Source: Eulemur rufifrons (taxonomy: Eukaryota > Chordata > Mammalia > Primates > Lemuridae). From it: 64,000 nucleotides of DNA. The position numbers and the translations under genes were made by a program. Shown one piece after another: positions 63,648 to 64,000 of this stretch. The first letter of the stretch is position 1; the number at the start of each line of letters is the position of its first letter. The DNA lies in NCBI RefSeq assembly GCF_041146395.1, contig NC_091002.1:4458501-4522500 (forward strand). Reading direction: 5' to 3'. Below the pieces are notes generated by a model. That model worked only from the letters and a program-made list of their open reading frames with translations, searched no databases and was not told the DNA's origin.

Positions 63648-64000
63648 CCTGAGTCAGAGCTTCAAGCATGTCCATCCCCCAGACAGTGAGTACTGTACCC
63701 AGCAGGTGTGTATATAACCACCCCTTCCTCCCCCCTCCCATCTGCCCAACAGCCAGTGAGTTATTACTATATGTGCACTTAAGTGTTGATCAGTTAATAC
63801 CAATTTGATGGTGGGTACATGTGGTGCTTGTTTTTCCATTCTTGTGATACTTAGTAGAATAGGTACCAACTCTATCCAGGATAATTCAAGAGCTGCTATA
63901 TCATCATTGTTTTTTGTGGCTGAGTAGAATTCCATGGTATACATGTACCACATTTTATTAATCCACTCTTGTACTGATGGGCACTTGGGTTGTTTCCACA
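63648..64000 (-). mobile_element. L1 3' region, minus orientation, running off the right edge
   Basis: GAGCTTCAAGCATGTCCATC and CCCCCAGACAGTGAGTACTG are the lineage's 3' untranslated words. The ORF2 C terminus follows on the minus strand (63654-63953 contains WYMYTMEFYSATKNNDDIAA). The A tail and extreme 3' end are missing at the left boundary. Confidence 0.88.

Overview
The window is 64 kb of nuclear DNA from a primate, most likely a strepsirrhine and probably a lemur. It is almost entirely intron. Eleven dimeric or monomeric Alu-type SINEs are present. The younger ones carry the strepsirrhine-style right-arm wording (GCTGTGAGCTAGGCTGACGCC) and a duplicated linker between the arms. Several L1 3' ends belong to one young lineage, and there are MaLR/ERVL LTRs plus ancient MIR and L2 fragments. 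There is no bacterial or viral gene organisation and no CRISPR. The species call is inference from SINE wording recalled from memory.

One protein-coding gene is present: AFAP1 (actin filament-associated protein 1, AFAP-110), transcribed from the minus strand, so it reads right to left. Seven consecutive internal coding exons are present: 49667-49775, 37449-37660, 33341-33520, 22311-22406, 19351-19432, 13108-13257 and 5083-5294. All have GT-AG splice sites and compatible phases. Together they give 1041 nt, or 347 codons, corresponding to human residues 76-422 with no indels that I can see. They encode a proline-rich SH3-binding and Src-target tyrosine segment, the acidic linker, all of PH1, the serine-rich inter-PH region, a lysine-rich linker, and the first three quarters of PH2. 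The start-codon exons lie beyond the right edge. The rest of PH2, the coiled coil and the actin-binding end lie beyond the left edge.

Layout from left to right: 1-5082 is partial intron with two Alus. 5295-13107 is mostly unique sequence with MIR/L2 and one monomeric Alu. 13258-19350 holds an MLT1 LTR fragment, two tandem old L1 3' ends and an Alu. 19433-22310 holds inverted MLT2-like LTR pieces. 22407-33340 is L2/MIR, an old L1 ORF2 fragment and two Alus. 33521-37448 contains a 155-bp purine tract. 37661-49666 has an MLT1 solo LTR, a young truncated L1, an ERVL-type LTR, a decayed ERVL provirus and two Alus. 49776-64000 has an inverted pair of L1s with a nested Alu, another long L1, an ERV1-like LTR with three GATA-containing repeats, and an L1 running off the edge.

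I found no new gene system. The most notable observations are these: all eleven Alus lie antisense to AFAP1; one Alu appears to carry a 3' transduction bracketed by a 17-bp duplication; there is a decayed ERVL provirus with both LTRs; and one LTR has a triplicated GATA-motif block. Three of the seven exons are frame-symmetric and could be skipped without a frameshift.
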